From: an uncultured Cellvibrio sp.
GTDB lineage: Bacteria; Pseudomonadota; Gammaproteobacteria; Pseudomonadales; Cellvibrionaceae
Assembly: GCA_946481735.1 (NCBI GenBank)
Contig: CAMLOU010000114.1
Location: 1 to 14,233 of the forward strand
DNA length: 14,233 nt
Direction of reading: 5' to 3'
In this document: positions 7,998-14,233 of the stretch, one piece after another
Numbering within the stretch: the stretch's first letter is position 1
How the letters are laid out: each line of letters opens with the position of its first letter
Translations under genes and position numbers: made by a program
Notes under the pieces: generated by a model
What the model saw: the letters and a program-made list of their open reading frames with translations, nothing else
Database searches by the model: none
What the model was told of the DNA's origin: nothing

Positions 7998-8133
7998 AGG
8001 TGCAGGTTAAAAAGTGAAGGGAATGGTGTACAGACAGGAAAGTGATGGTGAGGTTCGCCGGAGGTGCTGGTAGTGCTAGCGTTATCCGCTCACAGTGCCA
8101 ATTACTCGTTGCCTTGTTGCCAGAACTTTTTAA

Positions 8134-8165
8134 GTCGGATTACGACGCTGTGCGCCTAATCCGAC
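8134..8165. repeat. REP-like palindrome downstream of lipA
   Basis: Nine-base perfect arms GTCGGATTA (8134-8142) and TAATCCGAC (8157-8165) flank a 14-nt centre. On the minus strand the centre can extend the stem (GGCGC against GCGTC around ACA, with one bulged base). The form GTAGGTCGGATTAGGCGCA...CGTAATCCGAC resembles dispersed palindromes that I recall from many proteobacterial genomes. It lies 36 nt after the lipA stop codon with no U-run, so it is not a standard terminator, though it may stabilise the lipA mRNA end. Confidence 0.7.
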
Positions 8166-8201
8166 CTACTTCTCGCAAACTAAAATAGAGCTACGACCTA
8201 A

Positions 8202-9233
8202 TTAGGCTTTGGCGGCTTCAAACCATTTGATGTCTTCACCGTGGGCTTGTTTGTCAGCATGGTAACTGGAGCGCACCAGCGGACCACAGGCGGCGTGTTT
8301 GAAACCCATCTCAGTGGCAAGCCGGGTGTATTCTTCAAATTCATCCGGGTGAACATAACGCGCTACCGGCAAATGGTCACGCGATGGTTGCAAGTATTGG
8401 CCGATGGTGAGCATGTCGATATCGTGATCGCGCATGTGTTGCATGACTTCGATAATTTCTTCTTTCGTTTCACCCAGGCCGACCATCAAACCGGATTTGG
8501 TCAACACATCCGGGCGACGCGCTTTATAGTCTTTCAGCAGTTGCAATGACCACTCATAGTTAGCACCGGGGCGGGCCTGACGATACAGACGCGGCACGGT
8601 TTCCATATTGTGGTTGAAAACATCCGGCGCTTCTTTTTCAAGGATATCCAACGCAATCTCCATGCGCCCCCGGAAGTCCGGCACCAGGACTTCCACTTGC
8701 AACTTCGGACTCAAGGCGCGCGCCTCGCGAATACAATCCGCAAAATGTTGCGCACCGCCATCGCGCAGATCATCGCGATCCACCGAGGTAATTACCACAT
8801 ACTTCAAACGCATCTCGGCAATCGCTTCAGCCAGCTGACGCGGCTCGTTGACGTCGAGAGGATTCGGTTTACCGTGGCCGACATCGCAAAAAGGGCAGCG
8901 TCGGGTACAGATATCACCCATGATCATAAAGGTCGCGGTGCCGCCGCTGAAACACTCGCCCAGGTTCGGGCAATTCGCTTCTTCACACACCGACGACAAC
9001 TTATTCTTACGCAGGATCGCCTTGATACGATCCACCTCCGGCGACGCCGGGATACGCACGCGAATCCAATCCGGCTTGCGCAACATCTCTTCCCGGTCAC
9101 TGGCAATCACCTTAACCGGAATACGCTCAACCTTATCCGCATCGCGCAACTTCTCACCCTGCTTGTAACGCTCAGTGCGCTTAACAGGTTGCAGCTCAGG
9201 AACAAGGGTAGATACAGGAGGCAAATCAGACAT
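8202..9233 (-). CDS. lipA: Lipoyl synthase (radical SAM)
   Basis: 343 residues. The enzyme inserts two sulfur atoms at C6 and C8 of the octanoyl group on the lipoyl domains of E2 subunits and the glycine cleavage H protein. It uses two [4Fe-4S] clusters and S-adenosylmethionine. The auxiliary (sacrificial) cluster motif is [12 protein letters not shown] (C83, C88, C94), and the C-terminal RSSY (around S322/S323) supplies its serine ligand. The radical SAM motif is CTRRCPFC (C109, C113, C116). Length and all key residues are normal for the family. It is the third gene of ybeD-lipB-lipA. The substrate is made by LipB, encoded just upstream, but the gap to lipB is 146 nt and filled with a strong palindrome. 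Expression of lipA relative to lipB may therefore be adjusted at that point. Confidence 0.98.
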   Translation of the reverse strand: MSDLPPVSTLVPELQPVKRTERYKQGEKLRDADKVERIPVKVIASDREEMLRKPDWIRVRIPASPEVDRIKAILRKNKLSSVCEEANCPNLGECFSGGTATFMIMGDICTRRCPFCDVGHGKPNPLDVNEPRQLAEAIAEMRLKYVVITSVDRDDLRDGGAQHFADCIREARALSPKLQVEVLVPDFRGRMEIALDILEKEAPDVFNHNMETVPRLYRQARPGANYEWSLQLLKDYKARRPDVLTKSGLMVGLGETKEEIIEVMQHMRDHDIDMLTIGQYLQPSRDHLPVARYVHPDEFEEYTRLATEMGFKHAACGPLVRSSYHADKQAHGEDIKWFEAAKA

Positions 9234-9274
9234 AAAAATCTCTTTGTTTCATGAAGTTTCCACGATACCGCAGA

Positions 9275-9378
9275 GGGGATCGGGTACAGGCTTGAGAGAC
9301 TGTCGTCGGCAAGGACGCCGACGCCAAGCCTCCAGGGACGGATTCACGGCGTGTCTCACAAGCCTGTACCCGATCCCC
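9275..9378. repeat. 104-nt palindromic element between lipB and lipA (20-bp perfect terminal inverted repeats)
   Basis: The left arm 9275-9294 (GGGGATCGGGTACAGGCTTG) is perfectly complementary to the right arm 9359-9378. After one mismatch, five more bases pair (GAGAC 9296-9300 with GTCTC 9353-9357). Inside is a separate 7-bp hairpin, CGTCGGC/GCCGACG (9304-9310, 9317-9323), with a 6-nt loop. The element begins one base after the lipB stop codon. In the operon transcript it should fold into a long stem. It has the form of a non-coding mobile or dispersed repeat. I recall similar intergenic palindromes in marine gammaproteobacteria, which is not checked here. There is no U-run beside it, so efficient termination is doubtful. 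Confidence 0.85.
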
Positions 9379-9379
9379 G

Positions 9380-10051
9380 TCAACCTAAATCGGCGGCCAT
9401 TGTACAACTTTCATAACCCAATTTCCGCGCAAATTGCATAACCAATTGGTCTTGAACCTCGGCTAACACGGGGGGCTCAGGTAATAGATCACGCATCTGC
9501 GTCATCGCCAACCCCGCATAACCACACGGATTGATCCGTTGAAACGGCGCCAGATCCATATCCACATTCAACGCCAGGCCATGAAAACTACACCCGCGCC
9601 GCACGCGCAACCCCAGCGACGCAATCTTGTTACCGGCGACGTAAACCCCCGGCGCATCCGGCTTGGGATAGGCTTCAATGCCATACACCGCCAGGGTCGC
9701 CACGATCGTTTGCTCGATGGCCGTCACCAGATCGCGCACCCCCATCTTTATACGGCGCAAGTCCAGCAAGGGATAAGCCACCAGTTGCCCCGGGCCGTGG
9801 TAGGTCACCTGCCCGCCACGATCAGTCTGGACCACCGGGATCTCGCCCGGCAACAACAGATGCTCCGGTTTACCCGCCTGCCCCTGGGTAAATACCGGCG
9901 GGTGTTCCACCAGCCACAACTCGTCCGGCGTGTCCGGCGTGCGCCGGTTGGTGAAGTCGGTCATCGACTGCCACACCGGACGATAGTCCTGCTGGCCCAA
10001 ATGACGGACAACCAGGTTACGGACAACCAAAGTATCGAGCGCTGACGACAA
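9380..10051 (-). CDS. lipB: Octanoyl-[ACP]:protein N-octanoyltransferase
   Basis: 223 residues. It moves the octanoyl group from acyl carrier protein to the lysine of lipoyl domains, the first step of lipoate synthesis, in the cytoplasm. The signature [18 protein letters not shown] lies at 78-95. The catalytic lysine K142 is in GNKIASLG and the catalytic cysteine C176 is in NPCGYAG, with [13 protein letters not shown] between them. The proposed start is TTG at 10051, one base after the ybeD stop, with a GGTGAT-like ribosome binding site inside the end of ybeD. No in-frame ATG precedes the conserved region, since the first is residue 30. A second TTG at codon 8 is possible, because codons 8-17 form an imperfect 15-nt tandem duplication ([10 protein letters not shown]) and the conserved family start aligns with LVVRHLG. 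Ends one base before a palindromic element. Confidence 0.97.
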   Translation of the reverse strand: MSSALDTLVVRNLVVRHLGQQDYRPVWQSMTDFTNRRTPDTPDELWLVEHPPVFTQGQAGKPEHLLLPGEIPVVQTDRGGQVTYHGPGQLVAYPLLDLRRIKMGVRDLVTAIEQTIVATLAVYGIEAYPKPDAPGVYVAGNKIASLGLRVRRGCSFHGLALNVDMDLAPFQRINPCGYAGLAMTQMRDLLPEPPVLAEVQDQLVMQFARKLGYESCTMAADLG

Positions 10052-10052
10052 C

Positions 10053-10325
10053 TTACATCACCATCTTGGTGATACGGTGAGCGCGGAGGTCGGTGTGGAT
10101 CGCTTGAAGTTGGGCTTCACCGGTGGCGGTAATCCATACGGTAATCGACTGGAAGCGACCCTTGCTGCTTTCATTGATGGTGATACGGGTCTGATCGAAA
10201 CCGGGCGCATGACGCTCCATCACGTCAATCACCAGACTGTGCAATTCATCGCCGGCATCGCCCAGTACTTTGATGGGATAGTCCGGGCACGGGAATTCAA
10301 TCTTGGGGGGTTGTTGGTCAGTCAT
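10053..10325 (-). CDS. ybeD: DUF493 family protein YbeD
   Basis: 90 residues from the ATG at 10325. This start gives [20 protein letters not shown], the length and beginning expected for the family (E. coli YbeD is 87 residues). An upstream in-frame ATG would add 25 residues covering the promoter. Typical features are [21 protein letters not shown], the central [15 protein letters not shown] and the terminal KMVM. The fold is a small ACT-like alpha-beta domain. A biochemical function is not established; the conserved position ahead of lipB and lipA suggests a link to lipoate metabolism or its control. It ends one base before the lipB start, so the two are translationally coupled. Confidence 0.93.
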   Translation of the reverse strand: MTDQQPPKIEFPCPDYPIKVLGDAGDELHSLVIDVMERHAPGFDQTRITINESSKGRFQSITVWITATGEAQLQAIHTDLRAHRITKMVM

Positions 10326-10358
10326 AGCAATCAAACCGAAAAGCATAAAAGTGCGGCG

Positions 10359-10373
10359 ATTATACCAGAGCCG
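10359..10373 (-). promoter_or_regulatory. Extended -10 promoter for ybeD-lipB-lipA
   Basis: On the minus strand the sequence CTCTGGTATAAT contains a perfect TATAAT (10364-10359) with the TG of an extended -10 one base upstream. No good -35 hexamer is found 17 nt further up (CCGCAG), as is usual for extended -10 promoters. Transcription would start near 10352, giving a leader of about 27 nt before the ybeD ATG. A small inverted repeat, CCCGC-TAGCT-GCGGG (10374-10388), sits just upstream, where a regulator could bind; that is speculative. Confidence 0.6.
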
Positions 10374-10506
10374 CCCGCTAGCTGCGGGAGTGTGAGGCAT
10401 TGGCTACCCAGACCTGGGACAATGGGGTATTCTCCCATGCGCCAGTTTTCGCGACAGCGATACACCGCCATTCAGGTAAAACTATCGAGACAATGGAAGC
10501 CCAGGT

Positions 10507-11184
10507 TTGATACTCGACACCCGCCTTTCGCTTGAAACCCCCGAAGGAGCAACCCTCCCGCTCGCCCCCGCCGGTATGGGCGTGCGCATCATGGCCTTTA
10601 TGATCGACATGCTGATCAAGATGGTGGCCAACATGGTGGTGTTTACGCTGCTGGCCTTTCTGGGCGGCATGGGCATGGGGATTGCGCTGATCCTGGCGTT
10701 TTTACTCGAATGGTTTTATCCGGTGTACTTTGAGGTCTGGCACCAGGGGCGTACCCCGGGGAAAAAGAATCTCAGTATTCGTGTCGTTAATGACGATGGT
10801 ACGCCCGTAACCTTCGGGCCTTCGCTGCTGCGCAACCTGTTGCGGGTGGTGGATTTCCTGCCCTTGATGTATCTCACCGGTATCATCACCAGCCTGTTCA
10901 ATGCCCAGTTCAAACGCCTTGGCGATCTGGTCGCCGGCACCCTGGTGGTGTACGACGCCGATCCCATCCCCGATCCCAACTTCGATGTCAAAGGCCACCA
11001 GCCGGTCCCGGCTGATTTCACGACTGATGAACAACGGGCACTGCTGGCTTTTGCCGAGCGCAGCAAGCGTTTATCCCCGGAGCGGCAAAGCGAACTGGCG
11101 GCTATCCTGTTGCCGGTTTTAAAGACTGACGAGCCGGTCATCGCCATCAAACAAATGGCCAACAGTATGGTGGGGCGTCAATGA
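10507..11184 (+). CDS. RDD family membrane protein
   Basis: 225 residues. The start is TTG at 10507 with GGAAG about 7 nt upstream; the only close ATG (10494) is out of frame and stops at once. The N-terminus DTRLSLETPEG...LPLAPAG is typical of this group. The RDD domain shows R27 and D34 in RIMAFMIDMLI, two strongly hydrophobic segments at about 40-57 and 58-76, the loop GRTPGKKNLSIRVV (81-94), and KRLGDLVAGTLVV (136-148). The soluble tail (about 155-225) is cytoplasmic in the simplest model. The biochemical function is unknown; some RDD proteins act in ion transport. It is the first gene of a four-gene operon and overlaps the next by 4 nt (ATGA). It is divergent from ybeD across a 181-nt shared regulatory gap. 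Confidence 0.9.
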   Translation: MILDTRLSLETPEGATLPLAPAGMGVRIMAFMIDMLIKMVANMVVFTLLAFLGGMGMGIALILAFLLEWFYPVYFEVWHQGRTPGKKNLSIRVVNDDGTPVTFGPSLLRNLLRVVDFLPLMYLTGIITSLFNAQFKRLGDLVAGTLVVYDADPIPDPNFDVKGHQPVPADFTTDEQRALLAFAERSKRLSPERQSELAAILLPVLKTDEPVIAIKQMANSMVGRQ

Positions 11185-12164
11185 AGCAGGGGCAATTTGA
11201 AGCGCTCTACCAACCCGTCTGGCAAGCGCTGGAAACCTTGATTGAACAACTGGAAGCGCGCAAAGGGGTGCTTACCGCGGAGCAATTGGCCGAGTTTGCG
11301 CCGCTGTATCGCAAGGTGTGCCATTTCCACGCGCTGGCCAAAGAGCGTCGCTACAGCAGTTATCTGGTGGATAAACTGGGCGACCTGGTGGTGCGAGGAC
11401 ACCAGCAACTTTATCGGCGGAAGCAACCCTTGGCGCAGCAGTTCCTGCGTTTTATCGTGACCGACTTTCCCCGCCTGGTGCGGCAGGAGCAGGGGTATTT
11501 CTGGACCGCCACGGCGCTGCTCTACCTGCCCGGCCTGTTATTGTTCCTGGCCGTGCTCTGGCAGCCGGACCTGGTCTACACCATTATGGCGCCGGAGCAG
11601 GTGGACAATTTTGAAGAGATGTACAACCCCGCTAACCGCACCCTCGGCAGTGCCCGTGAGTCGGACACCAACTGGCAGATGTTTGGTTTTTATATCAGTA
11701 ACAACATCGGGGTATCCTTCCGCACCTTCGCCTCGGGCTTGTTGTACGGCGTAGGCTCTATCTTCTTTCTGGTGTTTAACGGGCTGTTGTTTGGCGCGGT
11801 GGCAGGTCATCTGACTAACGCTGAATACACCGAGACATTCTTTACCTTTGTGGTAGGCCACGGCAGTTTCGAACTCACCGCCATCGTGATCTCCGGTGCG
11901 GCGGGGTTAAAACTGGGTTACCACCTGCTCAACCCCGGCAACCGCACCCGTCTGGAAGCATTAAAACAGGCGGGTCGGATTGCGATTCGCCTGGTGTACG
12001 GGGTGATCATCATGCTGGTGATTGCGGCATTTATTGAGGCGTTCTGGTCATCGAATAACATCCTGGTGGCCTGGCAGAAATACCTCGTCGGTGCAGCACT
12101 TTGGGTGGTAGTAATCGCTTACTTATGCCTGAGCGGTCGTCAGGGCAAGGCGGATTTGCCATGA
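11181..12164 (+). CDS. SpoIIM/DUF95 family integral membrane protein
   Basis: 327 residues. The N-terminal ~105 residues are soluble and helical. Membrane segments follow at about 111-128, 185-209, 221-247, 268-288 and 300-317. The family pattern is clear: NNIGVSFRTFASGLLYGVGS (174-193), FLVFNGLLFGAVAGHL, then VVGHGSFELTAIVISGAAGL (224-243) with the conserved H-G-x-x-E. The name comes from the B. subtilis sporulation protein SpoIIM, but this host is not expected to sporulate. In Gram-negative bacteria the family is found in RDD/DUF4129/MoxR/DUF58 clusters of unsolved envelope-related function. It overlaps both neighbours by 4 nt, indicating coupled translation and probably a joint membrane complex. 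Confidence 0.9.
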   Translation: MKQGQFEALYQPVWQALETLIEQLEARKGVLTAEQLAEFAPLYRKVCHFHALAKERRYSSYLVDKLGDLVVRGHQQLYRRKQPLAQQFLRFIVTDFPRLVRQEQGYFWTATALLYLPGLLLFLAVLWQPDLVYTIMAPEQVDNFEEMYNPANRTLGSARESDTNWQMFGFYISNNIGVSFRTFASGLLYGVGSIFFLVFNGLLFGAVAGHLTNAEYTETFFTFVVGHGSFELTAIVISGAAGLKLGYHLLNPGNRTRLEALKQAGRIAIRLVYGVIIMLVIAAFIEAFWSSNNILVAWQKYLVGAALWVVVIAYLCLSGRQGKADLP

Positions 12165-13729
12165 ATCTGGACCAGGTCACTATCGAGATTCGCCCGCGTC
12201 GCGCCTGGGAAGCGGTGGACCTGGGTCTGCTGATGGCCCGCCGCTGGTGGTGGCCCATGACCCAGGTCTGGCTGGTACTGACCTTGCCGCTGTTTTTGCT
12301 GCTGAACCTGTTGCCCCAGGATTGGTTATGGTTAAGCACTGTGATCATCTGGTGGCTCAAACCCCTGTTCGAGCGGCCTTTACTGCATATCCTCAGCCAG
12401 GCCGTGTTCGGTGACTTGCCCGATACGCGCAGCACCCTTAAAGCCTTTCCTGCCCAAGCGGCCCGACAAGCTTTTTTGAGCCTCACCTGGCGGCGCCTGA
12501 GTTTTACCCGTTCACTGGATCTACCCGTCATCCAGTTGGAGGGCCTGAAGGGGGAGCGGCGCAAGCAACGCCTGGGTATCCTCCACCGCGAAGACTCCAA
12601 CCCCGCCGCCTGGTTGACCATCATCGGCGTTCATGTCGAGAGTTTCCTGAGCCTGGGCATGCTGATACTGCTTTATGCCTTTGTACCCAGCGAAGTTGAT
12701 ATCGATCTGATGTCCCTGTTCACCAGCGAAGAAGCCGTCTGGTTTGTCTACCTCACCAACGCCTGCGGCTATCTCGCGATTACCCTGGTGGCACCCTTTT
12801 ATGTCGCCTGCGGTTTTTCCCTTTATCTCAATCGCCGCATCAAACTGGAAGCCTGGGATATTGATATTGCCTTCCAGCGCATCGTCAACAAACGCCGCGT
12901 GCAATCGCACAGCCACTCGGTCGTCAGCCTAATACTCGCTGTCTTGATCGGGCTGATGCCCTGGGCTGAACCCCAGGCGGACGAGGCCATGGCTGGTGCG
13001 CCGGCTGCGTTGGAAACTGCGCCCACCTCGTTGGATCGCCAATCGGCAAAAGCCGCGATTGAAGCCATCATGGCCGGCGAGGATTTTCACCAGAAAGAAG
13101 TCTTACGCTACCCCAGTTTTCTGAATCAGGACGACGAAGAGAAGAAAGACCGGGAAGGCGAATGGGACTGGTTGCTGGATATCCTGAGCGGTTTTGTTGA
13201 GGCCCTGCGCCTGGCCAGTTGGCTGGAGCTGCTGTTGTGGGCGGGGGTAATCAGCCTGATTGTCTGGGTGGTATTTCGCTACCGCCACTGGCTCGCCGCC
13301 TACTTGCCGCAACAGGCTCCGGAAACGGCCCGCCGGGCGCGTCCGGTCACCCTCTTTGGACTGGACCTGAGCCGTGAATCCTTACCCCCCGATGTCGGTG
13401 CCAAAGCTCAGGAGCTCTGGAATCAGGGTGAACAACGGGCGGCACTGGCCCTGCTCTACCGCGCCTGCCTGATTCGCCTGCTCGACGCCGGATTGGATAT
13501 CGAGGATGGTCACACCGAGCGCGAGTGCCTGCAACTGGCGCGTGACTATGCTCAACATACCCCGGCCGCCGAAGCCGCGATCGCCTACTTTGGCCAATTA
13601 ACCCATATCTGGCAGCGCTTGGCCTACGGCCATATACCGGTTGACGATGCTACCGCCGAGCAGCTCTGTCGCCAGTGGAACCCGCTATGGCGCCCGGCCG
13701 ATGTGACGGGAGAAGCGGCCCATGGCTAG
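12161..13729 (+). CDS. DUF4129 domain membrane protein
   Basis: 522 residues from the ATG at 12161, which overlaps the previous stop as ATGA. A longer in-frame start 20 codons earlier would lie deep inside the upstream gene and is rejected. Hydrophobic segments are at about 33-52, 55-69, 151-176, 193-222, 253-268 and 354-373. An extracytoplasmic-looking charged loop (about 270-350, with QDDEEKKDREGE) precedes the last one. The C-terminal DUF4129 domain (about 400-510) shows RAALALLYRACLIRLLDAG, the T-x-R-E-C-L helix (HTEREC) and IWQRLAYGHIPVD. DUF4129 is often fused to or encoded with transglutaminase-like and MoxR/DUF58 proteins; no enzyme residues are visible here. It overlaps the next gene by 8 nt. 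Confidence 0.88.
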   Translation: MNLDQVTIEIRPRRAWEAVDLGLLMARRWWWPMTQVWLVLTLPLFLLLNLLPQDWLWLSTVIIWWLKPLFERPLLHILSQAVFGDLPDTRSTLKAFPAQAARQAFLSLTWRRLSFTRSLDLPVIQLEGLKGERRKQRLGILHREDSNPAAWLTIIGVHVESFLSLGMLILLYAFVPSEVDIDLMSLFTSEEAVWFVYLTNACGYLAITLVAPFYVACGFSLYLNRRIKLEAWDIDIAFQRIVNKRRVQSHSHSVVSLILAVLIGLMPWAEPQADEAMAGAPAALETAPTSLDRQSAKAAIEAIMAGEDFHQKEVLRYPSFLNQDDEEKKDREGEWDWLLDILSGFVEALRLASWLELLLWAGVISLIVWVVFRYRHWLAAYLPQQAPETARRARPVTLFGLDLSRESLPPDVGAKAQELWNQGEQRAALALLYRACLIRLLDAGLDIEDGHTERECLQLARDYAQHTPAAEAAIAYFGQLTHIWQRLAYGHIPVDDATAEQLCRQWNPLWRPADVTGEAAHG

Positions 13730-14233
13730 CCGGATCTCCACGAACAAACTACTTATACTGGCGATCATTGCGGTGAGCATCGGCCTGCTCTTCTGGGCCA
13801 GCCGCTATATCACCTGGAAGGAAGAAGAAATCGACCTGGGTTATTCACGCGAAGCCCAGAAAGACGACTTTCTCGCCATCAAACAATTCCTCGCGCAACA
13901 CGGCATTGAAAGCCAGAGCCTGCGCAGCTTTGGCCTGCTCGATAATCTGGCCTGGCAAGGTGAGCGGCTGGGACCACGCGATACCCTGGTGCTGCTCAAT
14001 GCGCACAAGATGCTGCGCGGCCAACGGCTCGACAACCTGCTCGGCTGGGTTGAACAGGGCGGCACCGTAATTACCAGCACCCATAACCCGTTTGTAGGTG
14101 CTGAGGGTAGCGATCCACTGCTGGATCATTTCGGCGTCCTGGTGGGCGATTACGAAGATGCTTCTGATGAAGACATTAGCGATGAAGCGGCTGCTGATGA
14201 AGCAGCTGAGGATACAGATGATTCGGTAAAAGA
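13722..14233 (+). CDS. DUF4350 domain protein, partial (runs off right edge)
   Basis: The first 170 codons are visible and open to the window end. The ATG at 13722 lies within the last codons of the DUF4129 gene (8-nt overlap). An N-terminal membrane anchor (residues 10-26, LLILAIIAVSIGLLFWA) is followed by YSREAQKDDFLAIKQFLAQHG. An alpha-beta segment then has DTLVLLNAHKML and GGTVITSTHNPF, the usual DUF4350 pattern that resembles a glutamine amidotransferase-like fold. From about residue 145 there is a strongly acidic stretch (EDASDEDISDEAADEAAEDT) of low complexity, a probable flexible insertion. The function is unknown. The operon position fits clusters that continue with a MoxR ATPase and a DUF58 protein. 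Confidence 0.85.
   Translation, partial: MASRISTNKLLILAIIAVSIGLLFWASRYITWKEEEIDLGYSREAQKDDFLAIKQFLAQHGIESQSLRSFGLLDNLAWQGERLGPRDTLVLLNAHKMLRGQRLDNLLGWVEQGGTVITSTHNPFVGAEGSDPLLDHFGVLVGDYEDASDEDISDEAAADEAAEDTDDSVK

Noticed and set aside
8610..9254. Long plus-strand open frame opposite lipA
   Set aside because: It is antisense to a fully conserved lipA, has no recognisable domain, and fits the GC-driven shadow pattern.
10326..10400. Longer ybeD start 25 codons upstream
   Set aside because: It would translate the extended -10 promoter region and adds residues not found in the family.
12101..12160. Longer start for the DUF4129 gene
   Set aside because: It would overlap the SpoIIM-like gene by 64 nt, whereas the ATGA overlap at 12161 gives the normal N-terminus.

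Overview
The window looks like gammaproteobacterial chromosome with two parts of different character. The evidence for the lineage is the ybeD-lipB-lipA gene order, the adjacent RDD / SpoIIM-like / DUF4129 / DUF4350 operon, and the intergenic palindromes. A Cellvibrionaceae-type host such as Cellvibrio is my best guess, from recollection of similar gene content and not from a search.

Accessory part (about 1-7293, all on the minus strand). Read in transcription order it holds: (1) a secreted protein with a YD-repeat start, four chitobiase/beta-hexosaminidase C-terminal-type (CHB_HEX) repeats and an FN3-like end (7293-5851); (2) a secreted N-terminal half of an RHS/YD-repeat protein (5584-3698); (3) a secreted C-terminal half of an RHS protein carrying the RHS core and a variable tip with an HNH-like GHH...N...HxxxH signature (3682-1133); (4) a SUKH (SMI1/KNR4-like) protein, very likely the cognate immunity protein (1088-498); and (5) a start-less, displaced copy of the RHS core (370 to the left edge) that probably leads to an alternative toxin tip outside the window. 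This is the classic layout of a polymorphic toxin locus: core, tip, immunity gene, silent core copy. Its unusual feature is that the RHS shell is encoded by two polypeptides, each with its own Sec signal. The two reading frames are in the same phase and separated by one TAA and a 15-nt spacer with a good ribosome binding site. This recalls the TcB/TcC split of the Tc toxin cocoon.

Housekeeping part. A GNAT acetyltransferase (7997-7497, minus) is followed by the divergently organised core. The minus-strand operon ybeD (DUF493)-lipB-lipA (10325-8202) makes protein-bound lipoate. It has an extended -10 promoter in front, a 104-nt palindromic element starting one base after lipB, and a REP-like palindrome after lipA. 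On the plus strand a tightly overlapping operon begins at 10507: an RDD membrane protein, a SpoIIM/DUF95 membrane protein, a DUF4129 membrane protein, and a DUF4350 protein that runs off the right edge. Overlaps of 4, 4 and 8 nt indicate translational coupling. In other bacteria such clusters continue with a MoxR ATPase and a DUF58 protein, which would lie beyond the window.

I saw no tRNA, rRNA, CRISPR array, intact insertion sequence or phage gene.
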